Part shown: positions 46,646-58,809 of the stretch, piece by piece
Position numbering within the stretch: the first letter of the stretch is position 1
Layout of the letters: every line of letters begins with the position of its first letter
Assembly: GCA_009599575.1 (NCBI GenBank)
Contig: VWND01000004.1
Span: 1,170,001-1,234,000 of the forward strand
Length of the DNA stretch: 64,000 nt
From: Blumeriella jaapii
Taxonomy: Eukaryota; Ascomycota; Leotiomycetes; Helotiales; Drepanopezizaceae
Direction of reading: 5' to 3'
The notes under the pieces: generated by a model
What the model saw: only the letters and a program-made list of their open reading frames with translations
The model's database searches: none
Told to the model about the DNA's origin: nothing
Translations under genes and position numbers: made by a program

Positions 46646-46947
46646 TGTCGTGTATAATTGAATAGTCGATAGGAACCTTTACCGAAGGATGGAACGGATA
46701 AATTGTATGCAGTAAAATATTACTTGTATTATTCTAAGTCTGATTGGCGAGCTTTCCGCAAAAGACGGAAGGTTCGGGCTCGCTTAGTCAGTCGCTCGGA
46801 AAAACTAGTCTCCGAAGAGGCTCGTTATTACGTGACTACGAGCCTTTCCGAGCTCCAGGAACATCTAACTACTGAAAGCGTACAGGAAGAATGAATCTGG
46901 AACAAAAGAAATGAAAGAAAATAAAGAAATATAAATATAGCGCAACA
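46646..46947 (-). repeat. Copia-C2 5' LTR
   Basis: 302 bp, ends GCGCAACA intact at 46947. It is bordered on the left by the GC-rich segment shared with 33714-33736. Confidence 0.9.
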
Positions 46948-48120
46948 ATTCGTTAACGAAGTACGAAGCGTATACGTAGCGTTTTACGTCGACGATATTT
47001 AAGTTTTATACCACGCTTTTTATTCGTTAAAAGCCGACGAAATCATTTTCGGTTTAAAAAAACCCTACGAGTTTATAAATATAAGAAATCTAAATTATTT
47101 TTTCGAAATCCGTATTTTACGAAATAAACAAAAAAAAAAAGTTTTTTTATTTTACGATTCGTATATCGAGAAAATTGTTACGAAGTTTGATATATGCAAA
47201 AAGCGCTTTTTAAATACGCCTTTTTTAATTTGCGAATTTATTAAAAACCCAAGCGTAGCTACGCTTTCGCAAATTAAAAAATATTAAAAAAAAAGTCGGT
47301 TTAATTTTGTATACGATTATTATGCTTCGACCCGACGTGACTTTCGCAGTTTTTTAGCTTTTTTACTTTTTTACCAATTTAAGTTTTTAATATTTCGAGG
47401 CAGTTAATTAAACGTTTTAATATTTTTATAAAACGAGGTTTTTAAAAATTGTTTATAATCGTGAAAAGCGGAAAAACCAATTGATAATTTTTACTAACGC
47501 TTTTTTCGCCGACGATTTAAAAATTCGGAAATTTTTTCAGAGTTATATATTTTTTTTTTTTCGGAAATGTTATTTTGTAAAAAGCTATACGACAAAACAC
47601 AATTATTTTTTTTTTATTAAAACGGAATTATTCGCTTATATAACGATTGTAAAAAAAATAATAGCATTTTAACGTTTTTTTAAAAAGCTTCGATTCGATA
47701 TTATTTTTAAATAAAACGTATATTACGATAATTAGCAAACGATTAAATTAATCGTAAAAAACAAAAAGAAAATTTTTACGAAGCTTTGCTACGTCGATAT
47801 AAATAATATATAAATTCGCTAAAAATATTAAAATAAAAAGTTTAAAATTATATATTTTTTAATAAATAAAATGCACGCAAACGGTTTTATTAAAAATCTA
47901 ATTCGATAAAAGCACGAAAATTTCGTTAAACTTTTTAATCTACGGGATTTTCGGAATCTTGTCGAAAAGCTCGATTAATCGAGCTAAAAAGCTTGTATTT
48001 TATAAACGTATATTTATTTAAATAAATTTTCATTAAAATTTAAAACGCAGCAAAAACTATTTTCTAACTAGAAAAAATTCGAATTTTTCGCAAATTTAAA
48101 AACCCAAAATCAAACCGCTT
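46948..48120 (+). pseudogene. Copia-C1 C-terminal RT and RNase H
   Basis: Resumes directly at the duplicated ATTCG with F-V-N-E-V-R-S-V-Y-V-A-F-Y-V-D-D-I, so the insertion of Copia-C2 lies just before the intact RT motif Y-V-D-D (46985-46996). RNase H is read in the open frame 47481-47672: F-A-D-D near its start, S-Y-T-T-K-H where Copia has K-S-T-K-Q, then T-E-L-F-A-Y. The frame carries several TAA stops. Confidence 0.85.
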
Positions 48121-48124
48121 AGTT

Positions 48125-49385
48125 TTGCAAAAAGTTAAAAATATAATTTGTTAAAATAATAATCCGCGCCCGACGCTTCGCGATAATCAGGCCTAAAATA
48201 AATCTTACGATAAGCTTTCCAAATACAGCTGCCGCCGGCTATGCAATCGAAACATTTTTTTTTTTGCGAAACTTTATTAGACTAAAAATCAAAAACGTTC
48301 GGTAAAAAAGTCGCCGCGAAGTTTCTTTTTAAATTTCTAAAAACGAAAGCATTCGCTAATAGGTCGTGGTCAGGCCCTATTCCGCCAGCACGTAGAGCAG
48401 GCGTAAGAATTTTTATTCGAAAAACAAAAAGCTAAAAAACCTTACGAGCCGCGGCGAGCTTCGCGTTAATAATACGTTTTATAATTATTAATTTTGCTTT
48501 TAAATTACGATCGATTTAAAAGCTTATTTTTTTATATTTTTAAAGCCGCTTTAATCGTAAAATAAAAAAAAACCGTTATATTTTATAAATCGATTAGCAA
48601 AAAAAAACGATAAAGTTTTTCGATATAATTAACCGCGTTAATAATTTTATTTATCCGAGTTTTAAAAACGAAAGATTACGCAGTTATAACGTTCGCGTCG
48701 GCTAAAAATACACGACGTGTTAATTGCGTAGCACCGATAGCAACGAATTTCAGCCAAACTCGATAAATATTCGTAATTTAAGTTTTCAATTGCTTCGCGA
48801 GCAATATAAGTTATATAAAAAATAAAATTAAAAAGCTTAGAAATAACAGGCTTTTTGGCTTTAATGCGAGCGCGTTTTAAAAAACGATTATCGTCGTTAT
48901 TTTTATTTTTATTTTTTTTTTCGCTTTAATAATTTTCGGCCGCTTTTTTTTTTAAAAGCGCTAGCGTTCTGCTTTTCCTTTTCGAAAATGCTATCAGGAT
49001 CGAAATCACCGCTAATAGCTTTTCCACCGCCAACAGCGTTTCCGCCATTTTTTCCAAGCGTTATATCGGCATTTTCGAGGCTAAATAAATATAAATCTTC
49101 GAAAAAACCTTTTAAAAACGAAATATCGAAAAAATCGTTTTTTTTTCGAAAAAGTTAAAAAAAAAAGAATTGGCCGAAAAAGCCGATTAATTACGCAAAA
49201 TAGATTTCGTAAAACTCCGATTACGTAAGCGCCGAAGATTGGAAATCCGAAAAACTGGGCCAATTGATCGCGTAAAGCTACGCGAACGATTTTTTTTAAG
49301 TATAAAAAAAGCTATATCGATGTTTTTAATTAAAATAATAAAATCTGAATTTATTAGAAAATTAATAAAAAAATAAAAAAATTAA
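48125..49385 (-). pseudogene. Copia-C1 copy of the antisense gene
   Basis: Minus-strand counterpart of 39221-40476. The blocks D-I-S-F-L-K-G-F-F-E-D-L-Y, N-A-D-I-T-L-G, K-R-A-R-I-K-A-K-K-P, G-I-G-P-D-H-D and A-K-R-R-A-R-I-I can be read in the same order. A 2-nt length change in an A run (around 49138) shifts the frame. The presence of the same protein reading in both copies supports a real gene belonging to the element. Confidence 0.65.
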
Positions 49386-49572
49386 AGTTTTCAAAAGCGA
49401 CGAAACGCTTATTTAAATTATATTAGCTTTATTTACGCTTCGCAATAATAAAAAATATAAACAAATTATATAAATATTATAATATCGCGTTACGGCCGCA
49501 TTCGGACGACAAAAGGATTTTCCCGCGCTTTAAAAATAGCTAATCATCGAATTAATAATCAGCTAAACAATA

Positions 49573-49874
49573 TATTGCGTTATATTTATATTTTTTTATT
49601 TTCTTTTATTTCTTTTGTTTCAAATTTATTTTTTTTGTACGCTTTTAATAATTAAATATTTCTGAAGCTCGGAAAAGCTCGTAGTTACGTAATAACGAGC
49701 CTTTTCGAAAACTAGTTTTTCCGAGCGAATAACTAAGCGAGCCCGAACCTTTCGTTTTCTGCGGAAAGCTCGCCAATCAGACTTAGAACAATATAAGAAA
49801 CATTTTACTGCATATAATTCATCCGTCCCAGCCTCCGGTAAGGGTTCCTACCGACTATTCGGCTATGCACGACA
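49573..49874 (+). repeat. Copia-C1 3' LTR
   Basis: 302 bp; TGTTGCGC at the start has become TATTGCGT. Followed by GTATT (49875-49879), the repeat of 33407-33411. Confidence 0.9.
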
Positions 49875-49924
49875 GTATTTATAAATAAAAGCTCGAAAGC
49901 GCGATTTTTCGAACGAAGGAATAA

Positions 49925-50192
49925 TATAACGATTCACTTTTTTGCTATTTCTCGTATTACTTCAGCAATTACGTATAGCTGCAAGTTTCCTGGTCTTTTA
50001 ATAAATATTTTATCAATTATGGAAATTATTCATATATATAAAGCTTTCTTTTTTTAGCAACCCTTGCCTTTTGCAGTTATTAATTTTAAATAAATATTTT
50101 TATTACAAAACCAAAAGCTCGTTTCTTATACCATATGAACACGGCGACCAGTTGACTGATTTCCCAGCCCTCCGACTGATTAAATCGTCACA
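49925..50192 (+). repeat. Gypsy-B host 3' LTR
   Basis: 268 bp, partner of 23312-23579. It keeps the GTCACA end and is followed by CTAAT at 50193-50197. Confidence 0.9.
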
Positions 50193-51117
50193 CTAATCAG
50201 TCGGAAAGCTGGAAGATCAGTCAACTGGTCGCCGTGTTTATATAATATAAAAAACGAGCCTTTGGTTTTGTAACAAAAATATTCACTTAGAATCAATAAT
50301 TGCAAAAAGCAGAAATGCTAAAAGAGAAATGTTTTATTTATATAAATAATTTTTACAATTAATAAAAGATCCACCACAAAACCAAAAAGCTTGCGTTTAT
50401 ACGTAATTGCTAAAGTAACACGAAAAATAACAAAAAAAAAATCGTTATATTATTTTCCCGTCCGAAAAAGGCGCGCCCTCGAGCTTTTATCTATCAGCAC
50501 GTCGCTATTTAAATAATCGTACGAATTTAAATTTTCGGAATACGCTTTTAGCCAGTTTATAAGTTTTGCAAAAAAACCGGGAAGTTTTTTATACGCCAAA
50601 TAAAATTCGCGCATTTTCAAAAAAGCGTATATAAAATCAAACGCGAAGTATTACGTAAGATTTTTATTTAAGCTTATTTGAAAAGCTTTATACTAAAAGG
50701 TTTTCCGCTGCATTCGATAAGCGATTAATTTCTCGATTTCGTATTAAACTTATTAATTATATTAATAAATTTAAAAGCTATATTAACCTGACCTGAAAGC
50801 GCGTCGTCAGCTGCTTTACGCAGTCGATTAGCGTAAAAAACTGGATATACGTTTATAATACTAAAAAAGTCTAATTTGAAAGCGTTATCGAAAATTTTAG
50901 TTTTAATTTTAAAAAAGCCGTTTATAAAATTATCGAGTTTGCGAAAAGGCCGGAAGATCGGAAATAAACGCATATCGAGCTATACGTAATCGCCAACGTT
51001 AAAATCGATCACGCGGCGAAATTTATTCGCATTTTTTATTATTTTATCGTAGGCTTATTAAAAATGCGATTTAGCGAGGTTCCAAGCGTTTTAATAGCGG
51101 CGAACGTACGCACTGTA
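50193..51117 (-). mobile_element. Remnant of an older, inverted Gypsy-B
   Basis: Continues the LTR begun at 23298 (50198-50449), followed on the minus strand by the 3' end of pol. The open frame 50725-50973 (minus) is the integrase C-terminal block (Y-P-V-F-Y-A-N-R-L) and the chromodomain lies between 50560 and 50740. The match to the other copies stops at about 51117, where different sequence with a TG start begins. Confidence 0.85.
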
Positions 51118-51430
51118 AAACGGTGATACTTTGTATTGATGGGATTTGGTAGATTTAGCTATGGACGAGGCATGGACCCCTCCGAGACCCCCTGCTACTG
51201 ATTATTTTCAACAGGTATACAAGGAAAGCATTCCCTTAGATAATATTATAAGTACGCAGTTTAATTTATATTTTTATTTATTTTTCTTTTTTTTTTTCGG
51301 TCTTTTCTAGGGATTTCCTAGATTATTTTACTCACCGATATATGCCGGTATCAGTTTGGTTTTCTTATTTACTTTTATATTTGGTAATTTACGCAAGGAT
51401 TTAAACTTCGGTGTTTCGTTTTTATATATT
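51118..51430 (+). repeat. LTR-like sequence at the start of the Gypsy-A region
   Basis: Starts TGTAAAACGGTGATAC precisely where the older Gypsy-B is cut. It is clearly less RIP-mutated than its surroundings and holds a TATAAGTAC element near 51249. No second copy exists in the window, so its LTR nature is a guess from the boundary and the composition. Confidence 0.4.
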
Positions 51431-51955
51431 CGCCGATGCATTTTTTAAATTCGCAGTTAAAATCGATTTCGATATTTCGCTATTACGGCTTAAAAGATTT
51501 TTTATATGGTGTTATTCGCAGCTGTATTATATAAAAGATTTTTAATGGTTTTTTTTATTTTGCGCATAATTATTAAATTATATAAATGTAATATATTTTA
51601 AAAACGTCTGAAATTACGGTTAGATAATTTTAAATCGTGCGGAATTCAAAGCTCGAAAATCGCTTTTTTGTTTAAGAATAACAAATCGAATATTGGTTCG
51701 TACGCTTCGATCGCTGCGCTCGGCCTTTTTGAATTAAATCTTTTTTAATTAAACGCTTAGCGAGAATTTAACCTTTTGATTTTGCGCTTTGTGATTATAA
51801 TAATTACAATTTGCGGCTTTTTATTAGAAATAGTAAGGAAATGGCTGTACGTGCATTAGTTTAAGCCACGGAATATCGAAACCGTGAATTATATAGCAAT
51901 ATTATATTAATTTAATTAATTTACTAAAAAACAAATTTTTTAATATATTATTTAC
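51431..51955. other. AT-rich leader region before Gypsy-A gag
   Basis: RIP-mutated sequence without a recognisable reading or repeat partner. By position it would be the 5' untranslated part of the Gypsy. Confidence 0.35.
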
Positions 51956-53310
51956 ATGTCTGGACGCAATTTTATTTTATTTAATTTTTTTTAGAAAATA
52001 CAAAAACTTTTTTGATAGCTTTTCTATTAAAAACGATTTTTTTTATATTAAAAACTTTTAATTTGCAATTTTGGAAAACATTTATTTATTTAATTTAAAT
52101 TTTACTAATATTTTTATTAATATTATAGATAACGACGCTTTTCGGTTTCTTATACGAGGCCGCATGCCTTTTTCTGGCTCCTTTGGTGCATTTTTATTTA
52201 GTGGCGCCAACGTTACCGATTTTATCGAAAAATATAAAAAAATTTATAAAAATTTCGGAGTTTTTAAGATTGAGATATTCGATAAACTTTTTCGCTATTA
52301 TAATTTAATTACTAAAAATATTATTAAGTCGATGAATGAATAGAAAGCTATTAGGGCTCGAGACTGGCGTAAGTTAATTAAAGTTTTGAAATCGGAATTC
52401 CGAAACTACGATCGTTAGCAAATTCGCGAAATTATTGCTTTTTTTAAACAGTTTGTTATAATAATTCGTTAAGCTAAAAAATTTAAGGTTTATTGTCGTA
52501 TTTATACGAGAGTTTTTAACGTTTTCGTTAATAAGAAGGTTTTAAGCGAAATTGAGCAAGAAAAATTGTTTTTACTTAGCTTTTCAATTAGCATTCGTAA
52601 TAAAATTATTAAATATTTTTAAATTAATAAACAAAACTTTAAAACTTTCGATTAGTATTTCAAATTTGTGAAGTTCGTTTTTAAATAAGATTAAAGCGAA
52701 CGTATTATTAAAGCTATAAATTAAAAAAAATCTTTTTTTCTTATTTATAAAAAAGACGTAGAAGCTTTAATGCAAAAATATGCCCAGCTACTAAAAGTTA
52801 CCGAAATCGCTAAAAAACAATTTGTTATTATATTATTTAATCGTTTTGCAAAGCTTATTAGCTTGGAAAAGCTTAATAAGAATATCGAAACTTTTATATT
52901 AAAATTTATCGATATTAAAATTTAAAAATTGCAAAACAAAATCGAGGGTTTTATATAATAATAAAAAAAACTTTTTTACGTTAATTCGGATAATAAAAAC
53001 GATTAAAATAGCTTTTATAATAATTATTTTTTTTAAAATATGCGAAGCGATCAGCTTCGCTAAGCTATCGTAGAAGTAATAGCTGCTTAATAGCAATTTT
53101 TTCGTACTAGCGATTAAAATCAGCGAAATATTAATTATAATAACGATTATTAAAAAAGAAAAGGAAATTAACGCGGAAATCAAAATCGCGGTTATTCAAA
53201 TAATAAAAGTAATTAATAAAACAAATTCCGTGGCTTTAAATACGGGTTTTGTGACAACAGAAAAATTTACTGCGAAAAACCTTATATTCGTTCAGAATGT
53301 AAAACGTTTA
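51956..53310 (+). pseudogene. Gypsy-A gag
   Basis: An ATG at 51956 is soon followed by stops. The open stretch 52071-52343 has a block F-S-G-A-N-V-T-D-F-I-E-K-Y, as at the start of fungal Gypsy gag proteins. A degenerate zinc knuckle, C-E-K-P-Y-I-R-S-E-C, is read at about 53265-53300. Gag would coat the element RNA. Confidence 0.65.
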
Positions 53311-53973
53311 ATTTTTATATAAATAATGAAATCTGTTATATTAATAAATATAAGGCAATTTGTTTCGGATCGGTGAAAGCAGAAATAAGCTTTTTTAACA
53401 AAGCTAAAAATTAAAGCTAATTAAATACTATTCGTTTAAAAATAAAAAATACGAAATGGAACGACTGCTTGGAAAACAGAAAAAATGCGAAAACGATTTT
53501 TATTAATAAAATTTTTTTTTTTCGAAAGCGTATTAATTAAAAAGAAAACTTTTATTTTAACTATAAATAAAATTTAAGTATATAAATAAAAAACAAATAT
53601 ATATATTACTAATGCAATTATCGTATTTGCAAATATTATAATTGCATAATTAAGCTAGCGAATCACAAAAAAGCAAAATGCTTTTGTTTTATTCGCTAAA
53701 CCGATTAGTATGAAAAAAAACGTTAAAATCGAAAAAAAAAAAGATTTTGAAATTCGAAAAAAAAACCGATAAAATTATCAAAAAAACGCTTATAATAAAA
53801 AAATCAACGACGATATAAAAAATATCGATACCGATATTCCGGTTTAATTTATTCAGAAAATACTAGCTTTTAAACGCTTATTATTAATGCGAAGCGAAAA
53901 ATGAATCGACAATTATATTAGTTTCGAAGCCGTCGACGAAATTATTAAAAGAATTATAAAACAAAAAATTAAA

Positions 53974-54330
53974 TTGAAATTTAGCGATTTATTTAATATA
54001 AAAGGAAAATTCGATAAAATTATTAATAAACAAATTTCTGTATTAAAAAGAAACGAAAGAATTAAGATTATTCGAAGAGAAAACGATTTTAAATTAAAGA
54101 AAAATCAAAAGAAAATTTATAACACCGCGGTTAATTTAGCCGATAAAAAGAAATTTTCGGAAAAAATCAGCTTTTTGACTTTTGTTATAAAAATTCAAAA
54201 GTTAAAACGACGAAATTATTTTTATACGGTTATAAAAGCGTTAAAAATAAAAATAATATTTAAACAAAATACAACCGCTTTCGCTTTATTCGATAATAAA
54301 GCCGAAGTTAATTGCATAAATTAGAAAATA
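53974..54330 (+). pseudogene. Gypsy-A protease region
   Basis: A 116-codon open frame ends in A-L-F-D-N-K-A-E-V-N-C-I-N. Its D-N-K-A at 54292-54303 corresponds to the retropepsin D-S/T-G-A motif, with the second and third residues changed. The basic, lysine-rich part before it is linker. Confidence 0.65.
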
Positions 54331-54699
54331 GCCGAAATTAATAATATTTCGATTATTATCGATAAACGAATGATTTATACGATCGTTAATAAAAATATTA
54401 TTAAATTCGATAAAATTATACGAAACGTTAAAATCGACGTTAAAAATATTATTATTTATAAAAACTTTTTGATAATAAAAAAATGCTTTTATTTTATTAT
54501 TTTTGAAATGCTTTGAATTTTAAAAAGTCTCGTCAGTTTTAAATATATCGAGAACGGCTAAATAAAAGCTTTTTTTTTAAATTGGAACCGATTTTTTTAA
54601 AGTTAAATTATCGTCGCCGGCGATAAAAATCTTTTAATCGACGTTTTATCGGAAAACGAATAGCCGGCTTTAGTTTTAAAATAAACGTTAAGCTATAAT

Positions 54700-56530
54700 A
54701 AAACCTAGAAAATATTCGGCTAAAAGTATTTACGTTGCTAATCGAAATAGCACCGCGAATAAAAATGGCTAATATTAATATTTTTAATTATTAATTCGGA
54801 AATAAAAGCTTCGAAAATTTCGTTTTTATATTAAATAAATCCGATTTATATATATTTTTTTTTATTTTAATATTAGCATTATTTACAAGCGTAAAGCTGA
54901 TAAAATACGATTTGTGAATTTTAATAAATCCGTCAGAAATATTTCCGAAAAAATAAACGATTGATTCGAAAAAAACGAAATAATAAGATTATTTTAATTA
55001 ATTATTATCGAATTCGAAAAATTTATTACCGGCCGATTTTCCAGTTTATTATTTAACAGCCGATTTACAAAAACGATTTAATAATTTAATAATCGAAATT
55101 TAATTTTTGCTAAAAAAAAAAGGTTTTATACGAAATCTTTCGCAACCGGAAAAAAACTATAATTTTCGATTTTACCGAAATAAACTAATTGAATTTTGAC
55201 GTTACGTTTTATATCGATATTAAAACCGTGTTTTATAAAACCTGGCAAAAAAAAACTTTTTTAATTTTCAGAGTTTTCTAGAATAAAATAATCGAAATGC
55301 TAAAAAAACGAATTAAGCAAAAAATCTTCGAGTTTTGCTACGGCCTATACAAAAACAAATGGTTTATCGTTGCGAAAAAAAAAAGAAATTTATAAATTTA
55401 TTATTACAATCGTCGAAATAAACAAAATGACGATACGAAACGCCAACGTGCTATTTAACGTCGATTAATTTTTAAACGAATTCGCAAAATTAACAATCGT
55501 TTTTTTTTTCGATTTGTTTTTCGGCTACGATTATTTAATGCTTAACCTACGATTTCGAAATATAACGGCAATTTAAATATTAATCGGTTTGCTGCGTATA
55601 ACGAAAGTATTTATAAAAGCTATTAATTTAATCGTTTAATTCGTAAAAATCTTATACAAAGTTTTTATAATTTGCATTTCCGATATTACTTTTTTTTATA
55701 TTAACGACGTCGGAATAAAAAGATTTAGATTATATTATAATAATAAAAAGATTTTTTTTAAAATTCGACGCTATATAATAAAATATATTTAAAATATCGA
55801 TAAAGTTATGATTTGCTTCGAAAAAGCCAAAGTTATTATTGGTTTTCGATTAAAATTTTGCATATCCGAAATAAATATCGTTGATTATATAACTAATAGC
55901 GCTGGCCGCTATTTTTAACGAAAAAAAATTAAAAAGATTTGCGAATAAAAAAGATATAAAAATATTACCGAAGCTAAAACTTTTATTAGCGTTATGATTT
56001 ACTATCGTAATTGAATTAAAATTTTTTTTTAAAAAGCTGTATTTATTTACGCTACGATAAAAAAAAATCGATTTCGTTTAGAAAAAAAAATAAAGCAAAG
56101 TTATAAAAGTTTTTAAAAACGATTTTTTATCGGTTTTATCGTTTGTACGAATCGATTATAGCCCAGACGTAAAAGAAATTATTTTAATTATCGACGCTAA
56201 TATTTTCGATTAAAAAGTTATATTATAATAAATCGACGAAAATAAAAAACGGTATTTTTTACGATTCGAAAGCGATTTATGATTTTTCGCAAAAGCACGC
56301 TACGATGCTATTAAACGAAAATATCGAAGCGCTTTTAAAATAATAAAAAAAATAAAAAACGAATTGTACGGCGTATATTTTATTTTAAAAACAAACGCAA
56401 AAGTTTTTGTCGATTAATTAAATAAAAAAGCTAATAATTTATTAAAAACGCTCGTTATTAATTAAATAGCTTGGATGCGACTTATCAATTTCGAAATTAA
56501 GCATATTAAAAAGATAATTAATATAAGGAT
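54700..56530 (+). pseudogene. Gypsy-A reverse transcriptase and RNase H
   Basis: RT blocks can be followed: N-K-W-F-I-V near 55360, a T-I-R-x-A-N-V and N-V-D-E-F block at 55430-55470, F-G-Y-D-Y near 55520, and the catalytic site at 55697-55708 reading Y-I-N-D (first aspartate lost). RNase H starts with I-D-A near 56200 and goes on to the Copia insertion at 56532. It is badly interrupted by stops. No integrase follows. Confidence 0.75.
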
Positions 56531-56532
56531 TG

Positions 56533-56727
56533 TGTTGGTATTATAGGTGGTGATACAGATACGACTAGTCGTAGTAAATCGGATGGAAACTGTATACATT
56601 CTACTAGGTTTAGCTGATGTAAAAATATAGAGTAGATATGCGAGCGCTAGCGGGCGCTAGCGCTGCGCACTTACAATTGTAATTCCGCATCACCTGATCC
56701 TACGTGACCCTTATAGGTATTCCTACA
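56533..56727 (-). repeat. Copia-2 3' LTR
   Basis: 195 bp. It holds a GC-rich palindrome at 56643-56664 with ten-base arms AGCGCTAGCG and CGCTAGCGCT separated by GG. Confidence 0.92.
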
Positions 56728-56800
56728 CTGGCAGTCTTTTCTTTTCAGTAGAATGCGTTTCTGGCTTGCAACGTGTTTAAACGCAATTGCAAGCTGCAAG

Positions 56801-58700
56801 TTAGTCTTTTTTTTTCCTATTTACCCAGCCTTCCATTTTAATCGTCAGCTTGTTTTCTTCGATAAACGTCGTAAACGCTTTGTTTGGAACTGCTTTCGTT
56901 ATAGCGTCCGCCAGGTTATTCTTGCCGTCAATCCAGCGAATTTCTGCTATTTTTCGCTTTTTGTATAATTGGCGCAACGTTATAATATCGATTATAAGCT
57001 TTTTTTCTTTTATCGTTCCAAATTTCATTAAGTATTCGTATAATAAATAAAAGTTCGTGCAAACGATTAATAAAATCTTTAATAAACTGAATTGCTAAAT
57101 AATTTGTTTTAAAATAATCGCAATCGCAATTGCTAAATCGGCTCCGGCTATTATTCCCAAAATTTCGCTAGCTAATACGCTTTTTATAATACGTCGGCTT
57201 TTAATAAAACTGAAATATATAACGTTGTTTTGTATAAAAAAGTCGTTGTTTTCGAATAAAATATTTTTATTGCTAATAGCGATAACGTAATCAATTTAAT
57301 TATTCAAATCTTCGTTATTAGCAAACGAGCCGTTTACAAAAACGTATAATTTTGTACGGTTCAGATCGAAAAATATATAAATTAATTTTCGGCTCTGATT
57401 ATTCATTATTCATTTTATTCGTTTGTTTAGCTCGACAACTTTCTTTTGACCTAAGTTTTTAAATTGCGCAGCTGTAAACAACGCGAATATAATTTCTAAT
57501 TGGCAAATTAATATAATATAAGCTTTTAAAGCTTTTTGGCTGGCGTATTTTTATATTTAAATATCTGGATTATTTAAAAACAAGCTTCAGATTCTTGCTT
57601 TGATTCTTTTGTGTAAAAGTTATATAATCGCTTTTTAAAATCAGAACGCATCCGTTAAAAGCTAAATTATACGAAATTATAAGCTTATCTATTGGTTTTG
57701 CCGTTAATTTGGCCTTTTCCAGCTCAGCTTTTTTTTTTGCAATAAAACGTTCGTTATTAAAAAAATATATATCGTCCGTTTGTATTTTAATCAATTTAAA
57801 AGCGTTTTTTCTAATAATAATCAGCAGGCAGGAATTATAAATTAATATAATAATAAACAATTTCTTTTTATAATAAATATAATATATTATTTATTAAAAT
57901 ATTTCTGCTTTTAAAATCTTATACAACGCTTTTTTAACTCGCATAATCGTGCTTGCGAAATATAAATAAGCCATTTTTTTTAGTAGTTTTGCTAGGATTA
58001 GCCGGTTTAGCGGTTGCTTATTTTATATATAAGTCTAAGTAATATTTTGTAAATACAAATGTATTTCTTATTGCAGCAGCGAAAAAGCCAGAGCAGTAAT
58101 TAATTTTTGGCTCGAACGCTGAATTATAAATAATTGCGTTAATATAACTTTTTTGCTTTGGTCTAAAAAGGCTTATATTATAAGCCTTAATTTTTCGAAC
58201 GAAATAAAAATCTTTTTCGCTCTTATTTTATTTATTAAACGTAATCCGAAAACTCGTACGCTATTATATTAAATTAAATTGTATTATATAAACTCGAATA
58301 CTTTTGTAACTAATAAACTTTCGATTTTACGACGTTAAAAATTCTTAAACGCTTCGCTTTTCGTTGTAATTACTTTAGAAGCGCGCAATTTAGCTAAAAA
58401 CTTCCGGTTTGACTTTTTTTTATACGTCAGAAACGTATTAAGCTTTTCGTAAAAAGTTTTAGTAATCAGCTGCTTAAAGCATATATCGTCGTATTTGCGT
58501 AAAGTTTTTTTTTATTCGGCCTGTACGACGTGGTTCTGCTGGTTCGCTGTTTGAAAGGTTTGGAAGGTTTTTTTAATTTTATACGCTCGGAAAAGCGTTT
58601 TTAAAAATTTTTTTTATTAGGTTCCGGTTCGTCGTTTTCCGAAAATTCCTGATTATATGGCTTTACAACCGTTATTTTTAATTAAACTGCTTTTTTTTTT
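56801..58700 (-). pseudogene. Copia-2 RNase H and reverse transcriptase
   Basis: The open frame 56801-57028 (minus) has the Copia RNase H end: K-L-I-I-D-I-I-T-L-R-Q, then I-R-W-I-D-G-K-N-N-L-A-D-A-I-T-K. This is the best-preserved RNase H in the window. The frame at 57570-57860 belongs to the RT. Stops break the reading elsewhere and I cannot find the RT active site intact. Confidence 0.8.
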
Positions 58701-58809
58701 TGATTTTTTAAACGGTGCACGTTTGTTTTTTAATTACGAAAAAAATATAAAAGCCTTTTTATTAAGCTTTTTCGTTGCTTATTTTTTCGCGCTATATACG
58801 AATTTGCGA

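Larger units (their letters stand above)
38728..46947 (-). mobile_element. Copia-C2, inverted copy inserted into the RT gene of Copia-C1
   Basis: LTRs at 38728-39029 and 46646-46947 (302 bp each) are flanked by ATTCG at 38723-38727 and 46948-46952. Its pol reads on the minus strand. The two LTRs differ only by transitions as far as I can see, at a modest number of sites, so it is the youngest layer of the right nest. It keeps more intact frames than Copia-C1. Confidence 0.95.
33412..49874 (+). mobile_element. Copia-C1, 8.2-kb LTR retrotransposon with an extra antisense gene
   Basis: LTRs at 33412-33713 and 49573-49874 (302 bp each, TGTTGCGC...CACGACA) are flanked by GTATT at 33407-33411 and 49875-49879. 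Without the inverted insert at 38728-46947 it is about 8.24 kb, the same length as that insert. The order on the plus strand is gag, protease, integrase, RT, RNase H, then an antisense reading (48125-49385). It is heavily RIP-mutated. Confidence 0.93.
23312..50192 (+). mobile_element. Gypsy-B host element (chromovirus) carrying three nested elements
   Basis: LTRs at 23312-23579 and 49925-50192 (268 bp each, TGTGACGA...GTCACA type) are flanked by CTAAT at 23307-23311 and 50193-50197. The internal sequence is in three pieces: 23580-23687, 30117-33411 and 49875-49924. Another Gypsy-B (23688-30116) sits in the leader and a Copia (33412-49874) near the 3' end. The gag and protease part is deleted: sequence matching about 24190 joins sequence matching about 26605 near 30224. 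Confidence 0.93.
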
